A DNA stretch of 17,294 nucleotides from Clostridiales bacterium (GTDB lineage Bacteria; Bacillota; Clostridia; Christensenellales; Aristaeellaceae): assembly GCA_004552515.1 (NCBI GenBank), contig SFOF01000070.1, positions 1-17,294 of the forward strand, read 5' to 3'. Numbering within the stretch: position 1 is the stretch's first letter; every line of letters begins with the position of its first letter. Made by a program: the position numbers and the translations under genes. The notes beneath the pieces are model-generated. The model saw only the letters and a program-made list of their open reading frames with translations. It ran no database searches and was not told where the DNA came from. This document shows, in pieces, positions 14,938 to 17,294 of this stretch.

Positions 14938-14967
14938 CTTATGATTGGCTGTGAAGAAACGCGCGCC

Positions 14968-16971
14968 TTATCCCGCGCGGCCGAAGAGCACGGTCTGATC
15001 GCCCTCCGGCCAGACGCACACGGTCTGCTCAACGCCCGAGCCCTCGAGATAGTACATCACGCGGCGGCTCAGATAGAGGTAGATTTCCTGAACGGTGATC
15101 TGGCGGCTCTTGTCCGCGTCGGCCTTGAGCGTGCAGATGCGATTGCCGATCAGATCCCAGCCCGCACCCTCGCACAGCGCGCGCGCCATGATCGTGGCCA
15201 TGCTTTCCTCGCCGTCGCCCTCGGCGAAGGAGCGGCGATAGCTGTCCTGATCCGGCCCGGCGGACGTGAGCACGATGTACTTATCGTCGGTCAGCGGGCC
15301 GTTCAGCTTGGAAAAGGCCGACTGCATCGCGCCCATAAAGTGCCCCGCGTCGGAGAGGAAGCCGCCGCTGCGGCAGCAGTCCATGATCACGACCACCTTG
15401 CCCGGGATGCGCCGCAGCAGCATCTCCAGCTGCGCCGCCGTAACGCGCGTGCCGTCGTGCAGCTCGATATAGGCCGAGCCGTCGTAATCGCCGTGGCAGT
15501 TGATGTAAAACAGCGAGAGATCCTTCTCCGTCGCATCCGAAAACGTCTCGTCGATCGCGTCGATCAGCGCCTCGCGCGTCACGTCCATGCGCAGCGTCAC
15601 GGCGTATTTTTCGCCGTCGATGGTCTGCTCGCCCAGCATATCGGCCACGCCCTGCGCCGTGTTCAGGCCGCCCACGCGCGTGCGCCCCGCCGCGTAGTTC
15701 TGCTCGCCCAGCACCAGCGCGCGGTATCGCCGCCCGGCGGGCGTGACGGCGACGGCCGCTCTGGCGCTCAGGCCGCTCTCGCCGTCGCGCACGGTGATCG
15801 TCGTCTCGCCCTCGGATACGGCGGTGATCTCGCCGCTTTCAGAGACGCGGACAATGCGTTCGTCCGCGCTCTCATAGCTCAGCGACACGGCGGCATTCTC
15901 CGGCAGAACGACCGGCGCGGCGGCAACCGTATCGCCCACGCGGAGCGAAAGCTGAACCTCTTCAAAGGCAATCGACGCGGCGCGCGTTTCCGGCACGGTC
16001 ACGCGGCAGGAGGCCTCGAGCTGACCGGCGTAGACATGGATATACGTCTCGCCCGCCGACACGCCGGTGATCACGCCCTGGCTGCTGACGCTGGCCACGG
16101 CGCTGTTTTCACTGATCCACATCCGGTCGTCCTGACAGGCCTCGGGCCGGACGTTCGACGCGAGCGCGTGCCTTTCGCCGATTTTGACGGTGACGGCGGC
16201 CTCGTCCAGCGTGAGGCGGATGGGCAGCTGCGTGCCCTTCTCCGGCGCGGCGACGATCAGCCGATAGCTGCCCGTCGCGTTGGAGGCGGCGCTGACGCGG
16301 ATATAATACTGCTTTCCGGCGCTCAGGTAGAGGCACATCCGGAAATTGCCGTCGCTGGGGAAGAGCACGTCGTCGTTCTCGGCGATCATGCGGCCGGTGT
16401 CGTCCATGACGCAGCCGTTCGTATCGAGCGCGCTGCGGCCAGCCGATTCCGTGCGCACGACATACCAGCCGTCCGTATCGGGCACATAGGCGTACCAATG
16501 CGTATCGCGCGGCTTGACCACGGCGCGGTTATAGGACACGGAGCCGCTGCCCAGCCGCACGGGCTGATTGAAGCAGCGGCCATACACCGAAGCCATGACC
16601 TCGACGCGCGTGTTGACCGACATACTGTAGGAGGCCACGGCCAGCCGCACCGGCTGGCCCTCAGCCAGCGCGGCCTCGATGACGAACGAGCCGTTGCCGG
16701 ACGCGCGGCCGATCAGCTCGCCCTGCGCGTTGTAGAGCCGCGCGTACACGGGCGCGCTGACCTCGCCGGCGGGAAAGCCGCGGAAGATATAGATGCCGCC
16801 GTTTTCGGGCGTAAAGGTATAGACGCGCCGCGTGCCGGTATAGGCGGGGCTGAACGTCTCGCGGCTGTTGAGGAACAGCGCGACGTCCCGCTCGGCGGCG
16901 GCCGGCAGGGGGACGATCAATATCATGAGCAGGGCGAAGACCATCGCCATGCCGGGCAAAATTTTTCTCAT
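14968..16971 (-). CDS. Secreted protein with two BIG2 Ig-like domains and a caspase-like (peptidase C14) domain
   Basis: 667 residues from the ATG at 16971 (AGAGG 7 bases upstream). Residues 1-26 are a signal peptide with a likely cleavage after PLPAAA. Residues 27-245 form two beta-rich segments resembling pre-peptidase (PPC-like) domains: YTFTPENGGIYIFRGF (51-66) and HWYAYVPDTDGWYVVRTES (158-176). BIG2 domains follow at about 250-327 and 332-411, each with the VSxxGxItxVxxGetxi pattern (ISENSAVASVSSQGVITGVS; ERIVRVSESGEITAVSEG). The caspase-like domain runs from about 415: catalytic His493 in FYINCHGDYDG and Cys533 in IMDCCRSGGF. Both dyad residues are present, so proteolytic activity is plausible, probably with Arg/Lys or Asp preference that cannot be read here. 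It has its own promoter and terminator. An in-frame ATG at 17049 overlaps the promoter and would precede the signal peptide, so it was rejected. Substrate and role unknown. Confidence 0.9.
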   Translation of the reverse strand: MRKILPGMAMVFALLMILIVPLPAAAERDVALFLNSRETFSPAYTGTRRVYTFTPENGGIYIFRGFPAGEVSAPVYARLYNAQGELIGRASGNGSFVIEAALAEGQPVRLAVASYSMSVNTRVEVMASVYGRCFNQPVRLGSGSVSYNRAVVKPRDTHWYAYVPDTDGWYVVRTESAGRSALDTNGCVMDDTGRMIAENDDVLFPSDGNFRMCLYLSAGKQYYIRVSAASNATGSYRLIVAAPEKGTQLPIRLTLDEAAVTVKIGERHALASNVRPEACQDDRMWISENSAVASVSSQGVITGVSAGETYIHVYAGQLEASCRVTVPETRAASIAFEEVQLSLRVGDTVAAAPVVLPENAAVSLSYESADERIVRVSESGEITAVSEGETTITVRDGESGLSARAAVAVTPAGRRYRALVLGEQNYAAGRTRVGGLNTAQGVADMLGEQTIDGEKYAVTLRMDVTREALIDAIDETFSDATEKDLSLFYINCHGDYDGSAYIELHDGTRVTAAQLEMLLRRIPGKVVVIMDCCRSGGFLSDAGHFMGAMQSAFSKLNGPLTDDKYIVLTSAGPDQDSYRRSFAEGDGEESMATIMARALCEGAGWDLIGNRICTLKADADKSRQITVQEIYLYLSRRVMYYLEGSGVEQTVCVWPEGDQTVLFGRAG

Positions 16972-17019
16972 TATGCAACCTCTGCGGAAATATGGGGCGG
17001 ATTCTGCGCCGCTCATTCT

Positions 17020-17049
17020 ATTATAGCTGTTTTTTGCGCGTTTGTCCAA
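17020..17049 (-). promoter_or_regulatory. Promoter of the caspase-like gene
   Basis: On the minus strand TTGGAC (17049-17044) is followed, 18 bases later, by a perfect TATAAT (17025-17020). TGGACA one base on would give a 17-base spacer. The start near 17013 gives a leader of about 42 bases. Confidence 0.75.
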
Positions 17050-17066
17050 TCCCAGAATGTGGACAA
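17042..17066. promoter_or_regulatory. Candidate operator palindrome over the -35 box
   Basis: TTGTCCA (17042-17048) and TGGACAA (17060-17066) are perfect 7-bp inverted arms, centres 18 bases apart. The promoter-proximal arm covers the -35 hexamer. The geometry fits a dimeric repressor; the regulator is not in the window. Confidence 0.4.
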
Positions 17067-17294
17067 TTCAGTCCCGAATTGCGTTTTTTTTGCATTTTCC
17101 GCGGGAGATCGTTCGGGGAAATGGGAATGTAAAATTTTAGGGCGGGCGGAGGGGGTTGTTCCGCGCTGTCGCGGCGAAGTCAATGCGGGGGGCGGGCTGG
17201 GAAAGGAAATCGTGCGGACGGGCGTTCTTCCGCGCTATCGCGGCGGGGCGTTCGTCTGTCATTATATGATCGTGAATCGCGGGCCGGCGAAAGG
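17067..17294. repeat. Right-edge partial copy of repeat R (reversed) and adjoining hairpins
   Basis: The last 64 bases (17231-17294) are the exact reverse complement of 14790-14853, the end of R copy 2, so a third R copy runs out of the window in the opposite orientation. Outside it, CCGCG-CTGT-CGCGG (17161-17174) and CCGCG-CTAT-CGCGG (17230-17243) are two hairpins inside a repeated TTCCGCGCT-TCGCGGCG context. No gene is seen between the caspase-like promoter and the window end. Confidence 0.85.

Noticed and set aside
1..17294. tRNA, rRNA, riboswitch or integrase genes
   Set aside because: I looked for tRNA-like arms, conserved rRNA or riboswitch motifs and recombinase signatures and saw none. 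The repeats carry no recognisable transposase in the window.

Overview
The window reads like a high-GC member of the Bacillota (class Clostridia, possibly a gut lineage). This is inferred from AGGAGG-type ribosome binding sites, -35/-10 promoters of the sigma-A kind, a PhoP/PhoR-style phosphate system, a bacterial neurotransmitter:sodium symporter and secreted BIG2-domain proteins. The species cannot be named from sequence alone.

Layout. Positions 1-1340 (+) hold a 5'-truncated neurotransmitter:sodium symporter. It converges, through a shared hairpin at about 1355-1405, on a long minus-strand phosphate block: pstS (8715-7864), pstC (7204-6267, carrying a one-base frameshift), pstA, pstB, phoU, a phoP/phoB-type response regulator and the phoR histidine kinase. 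From pstA to phoR the genes overlap or are separated by 1 to 6 bases and would be translationally coupled. PstS captures phosphate outside the cell, PstC and PstA form the channel, PstB hydrolyses ATP, PhoU links transport state to signalling, and PhoR and PhoP control transcription. Two features break the operon: an array of about 600 bp of palindromic repeats between pstS and pstC, and a 200-bp spacer with small ORFs between pstC and pstA.

Positions 9764-13712 (+) hold a sugar-catabolism-like operon with a clear promoter: a divergent glucosamine-6-phosphate deaminase-family protein followed by three different Gfo/Idh/MocA oxidoreductases. No transporter or kinase for the sugar lies in the window, so the substrate is unknown.

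Positions 14968-16971 (-) encode a secreted protein with two BIG2 Ig-like domains and a C-terminal caspase-like (peptidase C14) domain. It has its own promoter, a candidate operator palindrome and a strong terminator.

The intergenic DNA is unusual. Two repeat families fill it. Family H is a 35-bp hairpin with 12-bp arms and an 11-nt loop; its stem changes by compensatory base pairs between copies while the loop is conserved. Family R is about 650 bp. Two copies, each directly abutting an H-type element, lie upstream of the sugar operon and downstream of the caspase-like gene. A third copy runs off the right edge in the opposite orientation, so the caspase-like gene sits between inverted repeat ends identical over 64 bp. 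These elements are the most novel content of the window.
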